Notes under the pieces: model-generated
What the model saw: the letters and a program-made list of their open reading frames with translations, nothing else
The model's database searches: none
What the model was told of the DNA's origin: nothing
Program-made: the position numbers and the translations under genes
NCBI GenBank assembly: GCA_009733775.1
Contig: WOGZ01000005.1
Coordinates: forward strand, 62,001-126,000
Source: Alectoria sarmentosa
Taxonomy: Eukaryota > Ascomycota > Lecanoromycetes > Lecanorales > Parmeliaceae
Direction of reading: 5' to 3'
Length of the DNA: 64,000 bases
In this document: piece by piece, positions 13,205 through 24,452 of the stretch
Numbering within the stretch: the first letter of the stretch is position 1
Layout: the number at the start of each line of letters is the position of its first letter

Positions 13205-15206
13205 TTATCTTTCGCTGAAACAACTTCGATGCTCCATCTGATAAGCCACCATGGAAGACATTCCGTTCATCCCACGATCGAAGTCTCTGTGTTGGGAGAT
13301 GTTGAATGTGTATATGTCGATGAAGTCCTTCGCGCCCGTGGCCATGTTGATGGTTTCCTTGAATTACTCTAGCTTCGCTACTCCTGCTATAACAACATCG
13401 TGACTGCCAGTAGCGGAGGACGTCAAACCGTCGACCTCACATGCTGTCTTCACAAGGTTGCCAGCCTCGCCGGTCGCACGAATGGCCCTCAGATGACCGA
13501 ATGCTTCACGCACCCCTGTATTGGAATTTTGGTGTCAGCATTGCTTATTCGAGGGGCTTGTTGAGCTTGGGAACATGTCTACAGAGTAGACACTGAACCC
13601 TGAGACATGTCTCAATACTCAAGGTTCGGTCCAAAAGGAGGAACATGGATTCTGAAAACACGTACACACGACCGGTCATCACAGTGGTCAAGCTCGAAGT
13701 CCAAGGCGGAGGTCAAGTGCATCTTCTCAGGCGGGGTTTGGGAGTTCCAGAACAGTTGAGCTTGAGAGATATGGGTTTTGAATTTCTTTAAATCAAGACG
13801 AGTCTTCATTCCTGCCACCTTTTCTGGATAGTCAACATATCCGCCTCCAGAAGGCTTGGCCGGCTGGCAGACTCCCAACGATTTGGCCAGTAGTTGGCCT
13901 TACCTTTAGTAAATGTGTGACGTTTTTGACCGTCCCTGGTTTTGTTCATAACCGGACAGATGGGGCGATTGATGGGAAGCTCCTCCCAATTGATACCGAG
14001 TCTAAAAACTGAGTATCGAAGTAGGAAAAGCTTCTACCCTGTAGGAGACAATCGTCGGAAAAACCAATGCCAGGAACAGCATGTCCAGTTGCGAAAGCAG
14101 CCTGCTCGGTCTGGGTGAAATACTCCTCGACGTTGCAGTTGAGTTCGAGCTCTCCAATGTACCTAATCGGTACGAATTCCTCAGGCCACACTTTAGTCGT
14201 ATCGAGGATGTCGAAGTCAAAGTCATGTTCCTGTGATTCCTTGAGAGTCTAGATGCCGAGCTTCCATTTCGGGAATACGCCCTGACTGATAGCTTTGCGG
14301 AGGTTTTTACGATGGAATTCGGGATCTTGGCCAGCCAATTTCAACGCTTCATCCCACACGAAGGAGTGAACGCCAAGGGTTGGTGTGAAATGGAGTTTCA
14401 CAAAAAGTCTCTCGCCCGTCGTGTTGGCGAGGGTGTAGGTATTGACACCGAACCCTTGTATTATTCTATAGGACCGAGAAATGCCACGATCTGACATAGC
14501 CCACATGAAAATATGAGTGGCTTCGGAGTGTAGGTATTGGAAGTCCTAGAAGTTGTTGTGGGCGGTCTGGACTTGCGGGACTTCAACATCTGGCTCTGGC
14601 TTCGCGGCGTGGATGAAGTCCGTGAACTTGATAGCATCCTGAATGAAAAGGCTGGAATACCGCTGCCCACGATATCCCAATTGCCCTCCTCAGTGTATAA
14701 TTTGAAGGCAAAACCTCGCACGTCACGCACTGTATCGGCGCTACCTCGCGACCCAAGAACCGTAGAGAATCGAAGGAAGACAGGTGTGGTTCGAGAAGTG
14801 TCGGTCCAAACCCCAGCACTGGTCACGTCTTCGGCGCTTTCGTAGAGCTTGAAAGTTCCGAATGCACCGGCACCGCGGGCATGGACTATTCGTTCGGGGA
14901 TACGCTCGTGGCCGAAATGGTGTGTCTTTGGTGCTGGTTAGTAGTGTTCTGGGTAGGCCTGCCGACCATCGCTGACCTTGTCTCTCGTGTATGACCATCC
15001 TTCAACAATGCCGGGCCATACTGGTCTTCGGTGGAGACCGTGGGCCAATGGTCCGTGTCAGTCACTTTGCTGCCCTATTCAGTAGTAAACCTTGCATCGG
15101 AGTCATGGGAGTCTTTGGTGTCCTTGGCCATATCGGCGAGCTTTGGAAATTGAGATGTTGCACGGTCCATCACCTTCTGAAGGCCATTGGGAAGGGTGGA
15201 AGCCAT
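13205..15206 (-). pseudogene. Broken catalase gene (CatA-like monofunctional haem catalase)
   Basis: Nearly the whole catalase fold is recognisable on the minus strand, from MASTLPNGLQKVMD at 15206 to FNISQHRDFDRGMNGMSSMVAY near 13240. The frame is broken many times. Stops: TAG 15075-15077 (in ..FTTE*GSK), TAG 14546-14548 (replacing Trp in HNNF*DFQYLHSEATH), TAG 14249-14251 (..KWKLGI*TLKES) and TAA 13364-13366. Apparent single-base losses lie near 14996, 14646-14649, 14005, 13878 and 13673. Catalytic sequence survives in pieces: the distal-His segment IPERIVHARGAGAFG, NWDIVGSG, and the haem-Tyr segment FSYFDTQ. At least one ancestral intron remains near 14907-14975. Residues after the core (VREAFGHLRAIRATGEAGNLVKTACEV) resemble the C-terminal extension of spore-type CatA proteins. 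Intact neighbours argue against general sequencing error, though the losses sit in short homopolymers. Confidence 0.88.
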
Positions 15207-16784
15207 CTCGGTGTGGATCAAAGAACTTTGCTGGCACAAGAAAAGGGTGCAGAGTACGGTTGTATTGTGGAAGAAAGTGGAGACTTGGTTGGTATCCAAA
15301 CGAAGAGATTGATCGAAGGTGACAGGAGAAGAAGCAGCATCACTTGATGCCGGGAGAGTGAGAAAGTGAGAAAGTAATGTGACTGCCAATTCCAAGGACT
15401 TATGATGTGCAATGTGCAACCCACAATCCCGCACAAAAAGAAGTTATGCGAGGGCCGTAATGGAAACATACACCGTCATACCGCAAACTTGGTCGTAAAT
15501 CTTGACCTCCCGTTGTCACTGATCACAGGAGCACGAGTCCAGGAGCTTAGCATCAATGAGGGCGAGCGTAAAGAATCAGATGCATTCATCTATGTCCCAC
15601 GCAATCATCCGGTTCTCTTTCACCGCCTTTTGTTAGCTGTTCAACCTAATCCCCATATCAATCGCCGCTTTCCAACCTGCAAAATCACCATTACTCTGTG
15701 AGCATACCTGGAGTTTGGACGTCAGTCACGTCACCAGTAATTGTGCGGGCTACCCAGGAGCCAGTAAGTGCACCCCAGTCACGTAAACCTAACCCTAATT
15801 CTATACTTACGGGATTCTGTTTTCTTCTTCGATTGAAATTGTGATTCTCAGAGGGAGACCCTCTGAAAGTACTCTGTTGTTTATGTTGTAAGTGATGACA
15901 CTCCTCCCGCGAGGCTACCGTCAGCGTTTGAAGACTTTACCATATGCCTATCGCCTGTCAACCGCCATGCAAAATGGTATGGCGTTCAGCCAATCTGCGA
16001 TGCAAATCACCCCAGGAACCCGGGAGAGTCAAGTTCGCATAGCTGCACGATAAGATGCGACCATGGCTCTCTCCAAGCTGAAGCCTCTGCTTCTCGGCCA
16101 TTGGTAGCTGTCAGCCTCACCGTTGGGATGCATGTTTAGATGGCTAAAGGCATCTTTTCATTTCACGTGGGTTTGTTCACTTTGGCAGGATAACAGCTAA
16201 TCTGATGGGCGAGCTAATCATGAGTAAAGGCCTCTGCAAGCCATTTCAGACCGATGCAAATTAGAGAAGCACCATTCCGAGTGGTGGAAAGTAATTACCA
16301 AAACACCATTCTGCCCCCAGTAATCTAAATTGACCTGATTCGCCCAATAGTCATACAACCGCACGCCTATTCATAGGCACCGTGGTATTACTATCAAATG
16401 TGTAGAAATGGCAACATGGTGCGATGAGCAGGCTCGTATTCATGCTGATTTGCATTATCTGAACCAACATGAAGCTTTTCGGCTCGGTTGAAGCACAGGT
16501 CTGACTTAGCTTCCTTATGAATTCGGGCTCTTCACACGGACTAAGCGTGGGACGTCGGAGGCATTCCCCAATACAGGATAGCACTTGAGATATGTCGGTA
16601 TCAAAGACCAAACATGGAAAGCGCCGAACACCCGAACACCTTTAATAGTCTTAGGAGGATGCAATCTTGAAGTGTAGGGTATAGCAGTCTTGAAACCAAG
16701 GCCAAGAGGGTCAGAGCCCGAACAGTCGGCCTTGCAGCGTCAAACTTTGTGGACGTTTTGTGAATGTTTGGACTCGCGTTCCGC
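15207..16784. other. Gene-free region upstream of the catalase pseudogene
   Basis: About 1.6 kb without a recognisable gene. It covers the former catalase promoter and the 3' side of ERG25. It contains a short telomere-like CCTAACCCTAA at 15788-15798. Short open frames here show no recognisable family sequence. Confidence 0.5.
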
Positions 16785-17882
16785 TCATTGTACCTTTTTT
16801 CCTTCTTTCGCTAGCCGGCGTTCTTTCCTCTTTTTGGCAGCCTCTGGCCCAGACTCGGTGTCCAATACAAAATCCCACCATCTGAAGCTGCTCGAATAAT
16901 TGCCGATGAACTTCTCGTGATGAACGTCGTGATGTTCTGCGCCAGCCCAGAATGGTAGGAAGTGATGTAAGCTCCACGGGAACTCATATCCGCTGTGCGC
17001 ATCGATGGCTTGGAATAGTCGGCACACAATCCAGATGTACATCGTCAAAATATGGAGGTCGCTGGTGACGGCGCACCACAATAACGGAGCGCCCACGGTG
17101 CCGAGACCTAAGATCATGACCTCGATGGGCGAAGCGTATTCTGCCGCCAAGCCGAAAGGAGCCGAGTATTGATGGTGGATCTTATGAATATTCTTGTAGA
17201 GCGGGCCCCAATGGAGCGCACGATGCGACCAGTAATGCCAGGTGTCCTCCAACACAAAGAACACAGCTATTTGGTACCTGCATTCCGATCAGTGTTCAAT
17301 GATCGCATGTCATGATGTGGGCACTTGATAAGAGGGACCATACAGCATTGTGAAGAGAGAGGGGAATGGCACGCCGGTAGCAAGCCCGACATACTGAGCC
17401 ATTGGGTGAAACAGCCTGGCAAAGTGAGTTAGTTTCCACACGCATGGAGAATCGGATTGTTATCACATGCCATATTTGAGGTAGCTCAACAGTGAAATGA
17501 GAAAGCAGAACCAATTTGGCGCAACTCCATTGTTCTTGTGCGGTTGGGATTTTTTGCTAGATGTTGCTCAGTCGTCAACACCTCGGGGTTGTGTGGGCGG
17601 AATTATGTCCCATACATTTTGAATCTTATATTTGTTGAAGTATGAGATGCGGTCTATGATTGCCCACGGAATTGAGCGGCCAAAATAGATGATCTCATGC
17701 ATCACGAACGACATGATGCCAGTGGCGAGGACATCGTTCTGCAAATAGGCATACCAAGCTGCCCACAAGCGTTCAAAGACGTTGAGGTGGATATTGTACT
17801 TGGATATTTCGTCGAATTGGCCCCAGTAAGTTTCGGGGGGCGAGGAAAAGAGCGATGAGGTTGAGTTCCTGTTGAGAGCCAT
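16785..17882 (-). CDS. ERG25: C-4 methylsterol oxidase Erg25
   Basis: ER-membrane di-iron oxygenase of the fatty acid hydroxylase superfamily. It oxidises the C-4 methyl groups of 4,4-dimethylzymosterol in ergosterol synthesis, acting with Erg26, Erg27 and Erg28. Exons in transcript order: 17882-17616, 17556-17471, 17415-17344, 17277-16785, summing to 918 nt (305 aa, normal length). The joined sequence reads KYKIQN-QKIPTAQEQWSCAKLVLLSH, FTVELPQIW-LFHPMAQYVGLATGVPFPS, and MLYQIAVFFVLEDTWHYW. The three histidine clusters are present: HRALH, HKIHH and HHDVHH. The lysine-rich C-terminus may act in ER retention. Intron 2 (17470-17416) begins GCATGT rather than GT; no GT donor keeps the frame, so it is read as a GC-AG intron. 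The gene is divergent from NCA2. Confidence 0.95.
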
Positions 17883-18410
17883 TGGTAAGATGCGCGCGTG
17901 GGAATGTGGAAGGAAGAGGATCGGGCTCACATGGCGGAAAAGGCTTGCCAGAGTTATGGACTGTGTCGAGGATAATGAGAGGAAGATTGTGATTCCTGAT
18001 CAATAAAGTAGGTACACGTACAGTATTATTGTACTCGTAGTATTGGGAATGGGAATGGGAAATGCATAAGAAGACCAGGCAGGGGTGGGGCAACTTTGAT
18101 TGGCTTGAAAGCCCATTAGTGCATCGGCAAGCACGAGAGCCGAAGGCCAGTTGGATTGTAGCCAGTGGTGCCACTCACTTTAGTAGAGTACCGGAACCAG
18201 GCTCACAAGCCAAGAAGATTCCACTTCGTACATATCAATCAATTAATTATTAGCTCCACATCCATCATCACATCAGTGACTGTGCCGACGCTTGAGATAG
18301 CACTTTTTTTGGCCCAATTTAATAGATTTTTTACCGCCGTCGTGGAAAGGCAACAAGGGCAACAAGGGCAATAGAGATAGAATGACGACCGATGGTGCAA
18401 GCTCTCCAAT
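17883..18410. promoter_or_regulatory. Shared upstream region of ERG25 and NCA2
   Basis: 528 bp between two divergent start codons, so both promoters lie here. Tandem GGGAATGGGAAT-like copies occur at about 18047-18061, and a repeated GGCAACAAGGGCAACAAGGGCAAT lies at about 18349-18372, just before NCA2. No gene was recognised inside. Confidence 0.5.
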
Positions 18411-20887
18411 ATGTCGTTCGTGACGGAGTAAGTTGAAAAAAAAAAAGAAAGAAAGAAAAAGAAAAAAAGTCCGATTGACCAAAATCTCTCCCCAACGATG
18501 TTGCTCTCTGATTTGTTGCCCGTTTGGACCGTAGCTATGTGTCGCTTATATTGACGACTTGTATATCCCATCATTTACGTACTAAATCGAGTTACAGTCA
18601 CGTCAGCAGAATCGATGGCCAGATTGACGGACTGCAGCTTCAGCGACAGCCCTCTGTCCCGTCTTCCCCTGACCTTCGCTCGGTCCCTGATGAGTCTCAT
18701 CAAGCTTCGGATGCCAGTAGAACCAGCGAAAATGGCTTTGAATCATCTCACATCCTGAGAATACAAGCCGCAATCAACACACTCTCCATTGCCTCTTCGT
18801 CCAGAGCGCTACTTCACCCTGATACAATATGGGCTGCATTGAACCAGATACTTGAAGCATCTGTCATCAACAGGGAAGAATCTAGACTTCATTTTACACA
18901 AGTACAGGAGCTGGAGTGGCTCTTGGTCAGTAAGGCTGCCGTGCAGACCTATGGAATAATCCTGAATGCATTGCTGGAGCAGACATTACCATTAAGCAGT
19001 GAGATAGGTTACTGGGACCAAGTTCTGGGCTCATACAGATATACTGGGCTATATACTCTTCAGACGTCGCCGATACGTCTTTGGCACTGGGCCAACGACG
19101 TATACAGCGATGCTTGGCAACGGCTACAAAATGGTCAAAGTGCTGGTGAGGAGGAAGGAGAAGAAGCAGCGAGAGTGCCGTCGGTATGTGACCGCTGGAG
19201 ACAGTTTTACGGCCTATTGAAGGACAGTGTGCGCGATCGCTCACTGGCGGATATGCAGTCAAAGTTCTTGTCGCCCCTGACCATGAGCCGATTAGAGGCA
19301 AGGTCAAAGAGAAGCCACCTCAAGAGACTACGTGAAATGAGCGCAAGTGGTCTAGGAATACTCATGGACGAGGGCATGATCTTCGATGCGGACGAAGAAG
19401 CACCTGTCAGCGCCAAGGGCCCATCCAATAGCAAAGAAGACTGGCGAAGCGTCGTCTCAAAAAGTGTCTCGCTGATGGAGATGGTTCTACAGAATATCCA
19501 TACTCTTGAACTTGGAGCCGGCGAATTTGAGGAGACTGTGTTCATGAGCGTCGACGACGATTCCCAGCCTCCGCAGCACGACAACATGCAAGAGCAGTCA
19601 GTCTCGCGAGGTGTACAGCTTGCTAGCCGACTCCAGGAAATTTTGCGGGTCCACATACCCATGCACATTACCACTTCTACAGATTTGGCCAAAGAGTATG
19701 GAAGGCCTTCTCGCGTAAAGCGTTATTGGCTGCCAGGCTTAGCTCTTTTTCTCTCGTCCGGTACTCTATTCCACATACTTGTCAACCGAAAAGCGGAGAT
19801 CATAAGTTGGATTTGTGACTTCGGAACGACATCCATAGATTTCTGGAACAATTGGGTTGTAGAGCCTATGAAAAAGGTAATTAGGACAATACGACATGAC
19901 AAGGATAGTGAGATAGCTATAATGAGTAGGGAAAGTCTGAAAGGTGATAGGGACAGCTTGGAACGCATGGTAGTTGATTTTGCACGAGATAATCCCAACA
20001 CTTCCACCGGTCTCCCTCTCACCGAATCAGAAGTTTCCGTTGTTAGAACTAAGATCAGAGAAGGGGATTTGACACCAGTCCTGAGAGCGTATGAGGTATG
20101 TACTTTTGGAGCGGTTCTTTCCGATATGGACCTCGACCTGCGTGGTGAGACAACTTTAGGAAGCTCGAGAAGGGCCTCTTTCCGTCTTCGTGCCTTGTAT
20201 AGTTGTTCTCCGAGGCGACTTTTTGTCTTGAACTGGGTATGCTGACTCGGAATGCTCATCAGAAAGACCTTCGGAAGCCCTTCATGGGAACAATTAGAGG
20301 CGACCTCATTCGCGCACTTCTCATTCAAGTCCAAAAGACCAAGGTCGATGTTGAGCTTGCTGTCAGTGGTATCGATGCCCTCCTCAAGAGCCAAGAACTA
20401 GTTTTTGGGTAAACACTTCCGGTCATAGGTAGATTCAGCATTTGGCAATGCTGACGAGGACACAGATTTTTAGGGTTGGCTCCAGGAATCTTAGTATCTC
20501 TCTCTGTGTCTCGCTGGCTCGGAGATGTGTTTGCCGGACGAAGAGGTCGAGTACAGGGCAGAAACCAGGGAAGCATGATTCGAATCCTGAGGTCAGTGCA
20601 GAGCTGTATACCATAGGCATCATGTTGATCCCTGCTGTAGGAACATTGATCGGATCTTGAGTGGTTCGACACCGGCTGAAAGTGGAATGTTATCTTACAA
20701 AGACCACGGCATGCTATTGTGTGAAGTTCACATACTTCGCCAAAAGGCTCAAGGCGGTCTTCCTGGCGAAATCTTCAACGAGTTCCTCGAGGACGTGAAT
20801 GACCTCGTTGATCTTCGAACTGGGATTGAACGTCAAACGCGAGTTGTTGAAAGGATCCGGTGGGCATATTCGAAGCCGCTCAGTTAA
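18411..20887 (+). CDS. NCA2: Nuclear control of ATPase protein 2 (Nca2) family
   Basis: Mitochondrial membrane protein of the Nca2 family, known in yeast to affect expression of the mitochondrially encoded ATP synthase subunits 6 and 8. Exons 18411-18427, 18598-20095, 20263-20408, 20466-20591, 20641-20887 sum to 2034 nt (677 aa). The first exon codes only MSFVT plus two bases of Asp and joins to HVSRIDGQIDGL. The conserved Nca2 core is clear: DFWNNWVVEPMKKVIRTIRH, GDRDSLERMVVDFARDNP, then a C-terminal block KDLRKPFMGTIRGDLIRALL and QELVFG-FLGLAPGILVSLSV. Hydrophobic segments near LPGLALFLSSGTLFHILV and FLGLAPGILVSLSV are probable membrane spans. Intron 1 (170 nt) and intron 2 (167 nt) are long for this window; intron 1 carries an A/G-rich tract. 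An apparent TTG start at 18524 was set aside in favour of this spliced ATG. Confidence 0.9.
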
Positions 20888-21354
20888 GGACATGAGCGTT
20901 GATCTTTAGCAAAGGGGTGCAGCTGTTGAACACATCTCAAGTTGACATATACATACATACGTAGCGTTCTGTACATACTTCTTTTCGCTCAACACAATAA
21001 TTACCCAGCAAACAATGCTAGGGAGATTTCCAGGATAACCTCAACATATGTGATTATCCATTGGTCGCAACTCGCAAGCTTGCCGCGCTGGTGGCGCGCT
21101 TGTTTAAGTCAACGACGGGACCTCAAGCAAATGTCTGGGACTCGGCACGGAATACATCTGTCATTGGATCATTCTTGACCTGCGCATACTCACCTCTTTT
21201 GCGGTGATAATAGGAACATAAAAGACCAAGTATCTGAACATCTGCTCGTCCCCTGTTGGTGGGCAATTTGGTGCAGTGCAAGTCACGGCGAGCGGAAGCG
21301 TTTGAGCTTCCCTGAACACAGATAGTCCCCAGCATCTTCTTCACCGGCTGAAGA
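20888..21354. other. Intergenic region NCA2-SEC4
   Basis: 467 bp containing the 3' end of NCA2 and the promoter of the Rab GTPase gene. An ACATATACATACATACGTA tract lies near 20944-20963. No gene was recognised. Confidence 0.5.
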
Positions 21355-22088
21355 ATGGCCGGCACTCGGAATTATGATTTTCTCGTAAGTCGTGAATGGC
21401 CTGGATCTTTCATCCGAGACTCACGCAAAGTTCGGCACTGACGCCCATCAGATCAAGCTCCTCCTCATTGGCGACTCAGGCGTCGGCAAATCATGCTGTC
21501 TCCTCCGGTTCAGCGAAGATTCCTTCACACCATCCTTCATCACCACCATAGGAATCGACTTCAAAATTCGAACGATTGAGTTGGACGGCAAGAGGGTGAA
21601 GCTACAAATATGGGACACCGCAGGGCAAGAAAGGTTCAGGACCATTACAACGGCATACTACAGAGGTGCGATGGGCATATTACTGGTGTATGATGTCACC
21701 GATGAGCGGTCATTCAACAGTAGGATTTCAGTATCCATTTTCTGGGAAGCAAGCTGACATGCCAGACATCCGGACCTGGTTCTCTAATGTCGAGCAACAC
21801 GCGACTGAGGGCGTCAACAAAATTTTGATCGGGAACAAGTGCGATTGGGAAGAGAAGAGGGTGGTGACAGTAGAAAGAGGACAGCAATTAGCAGACGAGC
21901 TGGGCATCCCGTTCATGGAGGTTTCGGCGAAGAGCAATATCAACGTGGAGAAGGCTTTCTACAGCCTAGCTGCGGATATCAAAAAGAGGATTATCGATAC
22001 TTCGAAAACGGAGCAAGTGCCTGCTCAGGGCGTCAATGTGTCGGATCAGAACAACAGCATAAGCTCGATGGGCGGGAAATGCTGCTGA
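21355..22088 (+). CDS. SEC4: Rab-family GTPase Sec4/Rab8 (SrgA-like)
   Basis: Small GTPase of the Sec4/Rab8/Rab10 group that drives docking of post-Golgi secretory vesicles, in hyphae at the growing tip via the exocyst. Exons 21355-21384, 21452-21719, 21766-22088 sum to 621 nt (206 aa). All G motifs are present: GDSGVGKS (P-loop), the TTIGIDF effector region, WDTAGQERF (switch II), GNKCDW and SAKS. The effector-region and RabF sequence IGIDFKIRTIELDGK and the RYFRTI-like ERFRTITTAYYRGAMG fit Rab8. The protein ends GGKCC, a double-cysteine geranylgeranylation site. Spliced sequence SFN-NIRTWFSNVEQHA matches Sec4. The gene starts MAGTRNYDFL, with the first intron right after this decapeptide. 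Confidence 0.96.
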
Positions 22089-22942
22089 AGGGGGAGAGCT
22101 GGCGCTGGTGGTTAGTGGCAAGTTTTTCAATGACGCTAGCGATTGATATCTTGTGCAGACCTCGTTGCCCGGCGTGAAGGTTTGGGTCTGGATTGGTTTC
22201 TTCGACGTCATATATTCCCCAGAACATCTGAGTATGGTTGAATGACAGAGATCCCCGGTCATTACACACTGCTCAAAAATCCCGCTTCTACTCTGAAATG
22301 AAGTTCTTGAGCCTAACGTACGAGCATCGTACGTACAAGCGGACGGCAATAGGAGGTCAACCAATAACCAAAGAAATATGTGTCACTGCATGATATGATT
22401 CGTTACGGAGTATGTAAAGTATACGTTCCGCCATCAGAGAGATTTGGGTCAGCAATGCAGTCGAGCAATCGATCCATCTCAGAAACCTCCAATATGAGTC
22501 AATAAGATTCAGACCTCCCGGTCGAACCTTCTACATGCTCCATTCTGTTGAATGGTCAATCCTACTCCCAAGGAGGGTGCAAAGTTGAGAATTGGAGTTC
22601 AGAGGACTGCTATTCATTGTGACGGCTTGCCCCTTGCCTCCTTGATTTCATACGCAAGCTTTCAACAGACCGTTTCTCGGTCTCATATCTCTTGACAGAA
22701 AGTCAGAATGCACAAAGTCCTGGATAAGCCAATAGCACAATTGGAATCCGCCTGCCCTCCACATCCATGAGGTTGAAATGCATTATTCTTGATACATGGG
22801 CGGTGTAGCACTATGCTAAATCTCCTCCATAACTTGAGATCTGGACCTCGAGTATTGCCTGTCCCGCGCATGGAACACCATCTCTAATGCAAGGTGATGT
22901 CTCACCATGCTTGATCAAATCAACGGACTCAAACCCGGCACA
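22089..22942. other. Convergent 3' region SEC4/RNPS1
   Basis: 854 bp between the 3' ends of two converging genes. I see no recognisable coding sequence, tRNA or repeat; the short open frames on either strand look random. Confidence 0.5.
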
Positions 22943-24072
22943 CTAACCCCTCCCCCGTCCATATCGAGCTCGGCTTCTGCTACGGCTCCGATCGCTATAG
23001 CTAGAAAAACTGGAGTAGCTAGGGCTCCTTCTTCTCCTCCCTCCTCTCGGCGGCGGTGGTGGGCTGTCTCGACGTCCATAGTTTCGGCTTCTACGTGGGG
23101 GAGACCGGGTTCTCGATCTGGAAGAATAGGACCGTGAGCGTGTTCTCGGTGATCTCGAACGGGAAAATGAGTGTGGCCGATAGGTGTTTAAATCACGGTC
23201 TCTCGGGATTGGACGGCCTCCATACCTCCTTGGCGGTGAGCCTCGCATAGGGGGTGGCGGAGAGCGATATCTTCCACCACCAGGAGGTCCGTAATTAGGC
23301 GGCGGCGGTCCTCCTCGATAGCTACCAGGCGGAAGTACGCGAGCTTCGAAGCGATCATACGAAGGAGCACCTCTACGAGGTGGAGGCGGCGACCGTGAGA
23401 ATTTGCGGCGGGGAAGAACGATCGAGACATTGATGATTGCGCCATCTAGCTGAGCTTCATGCATATGAGCAATTGCAGACTCGGCATCTGGGGTGTCATT
23501 GTATACGATATAAGCCGTGCCACGGTTGGTCATAACTGAGACTTTCAGCTTCACACTTTCACACGAGAGCAGGGGGGACTAACACTGCCTGTTCATAGGT
23601 AGATCAAGCTCCCGGATGGAGCCATATGCGCCAAATATCTCTCGTAGATGGCCTTCATTGACATTTTTCGTAAGCTTCTCCACTACAATCTATGCCTCGT
23701 TAATTCGGGGGCAAGGCGTGACCAATATTGCGATGGCCTGCCTACCTTTGAGCTTTTGGGTAGTGGGGAGCCACGGCTTGGAGATCGGGTGTAACCGCGA
23801 TCTCTGTATCGTCGTCCAGCTCGACCTCCACTCCTACTCCTCGACGCGCTCCTTGTTGGACTTCTGCTGCGTTCTCTCGCATTTCTGACTCCATTTCGTC
23901 TATCGCCATGGGCTGGTTGTGTTCGGCTTGGCGTTCTTGACCTTGATCCAGAGCGAGGCGAGATGGTGCGGCGAGGTGCAGATCTCGTTCTGGAGGGAGT
24001 TTGGGATTTGGCGAACGCAGAGGTTTGCTGACGTGATCGCGTTCTACCTCTTTCAGGAGACAAAGAAGGCAT
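22943..24072 (-). CDS. RNPS1: RNPS1-like SR-related RNA-binding protein
   Basis: Nuclear RNA-binding protein with one RRM between Arg/Ser-rich regions, resembling RNPS1. RNPS1 belongs to the ASAP/PSAP complexes and joins the exon-junction machinery in splicing and mRNA surveillance. Exons: 24072-23746, 23689-23584, 23535-22943, summing to 1026 nt (341 aa). The first exon is an RS/SP-rich N-terminus (SPERGRTRSRQQ... ERSRSPTRSASRSRS). The RRM is assembled across both introns: IVVEKLTKNVNEGHLREIFG (RNP2-like), LDLPMNRQF-MTNRGTAYIVY (RNP1-like), then AIAHMHEAQLDGAIINV. The C-terminal half is Pro/Gly/Arg-rich and then RS-rich, ending in an RYGRGRG tail. An in-frame Met at 24105 is an alternative start. 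The overlapping frame in exon 1 that gives a non-RS protein was rejected because only the RS frame splices into the RRM. Confidence 0.88.
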
Positions 24073-24452
24073 GTTGGGCAAAGAGCTGGCATTAATTCGA
24101 ACCAAAATGTGTAGGCATAAGATGGAAAATGGTAGACGGTAATTGGTAAATTATAATGCAAGGTAATGAAGTACTGTAAATAAGTAACGTAATTTACTTT
24201 CCCAAGCGGTCGCTTAGCGGCTCAAATTTGAGGCGTAAGGCAGGTCTTTTTGAGGTCCGGACTCCGGGGTGCTGCCGTGCCGTTGCTGGGGTTTGAGTCT
24301 CTCAGGTGGCAGGCGGATCAAGCCGGCTCCGACATAAATAATACTGATACATAAATACAGTAATTGTAAGTAATACTTTAACTTATCTGACGAATTTGGC
24401 GTTCAGCCCCAGGGCGGTGTCGTTGACAGTATTCTCATGTAGAGTCAGAACC
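24073..24452. promoter_or_regulatory. Shared upstream region of RNPS1 and LNP1
   Basis: 380 bp between divergent start codons. AT-rich stretches near 24130-24200 (AATTGGTAAATTATAATG) and 24330-24385 are candidate core promoter sequence for either gene. There is no coding sequence. Confidence 0.5.

Noticed and set aside
13205..15206. Reading the catalase region as a normal multi-intron gene
   Set aside because: The required introns would be only a few bases long or lack GT-AG ends, and stops lie inside blocks that must be coding (for example the Trp codon in HNNFWDF).
23742..24161. 139-codon minus frame overlapping RNPS1 exon 1
   Set aside because: It does not splice in frame to the RRM; the overlapping RS-rich frame does. 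Arg/Ser codons often leave neighbouring frames open.
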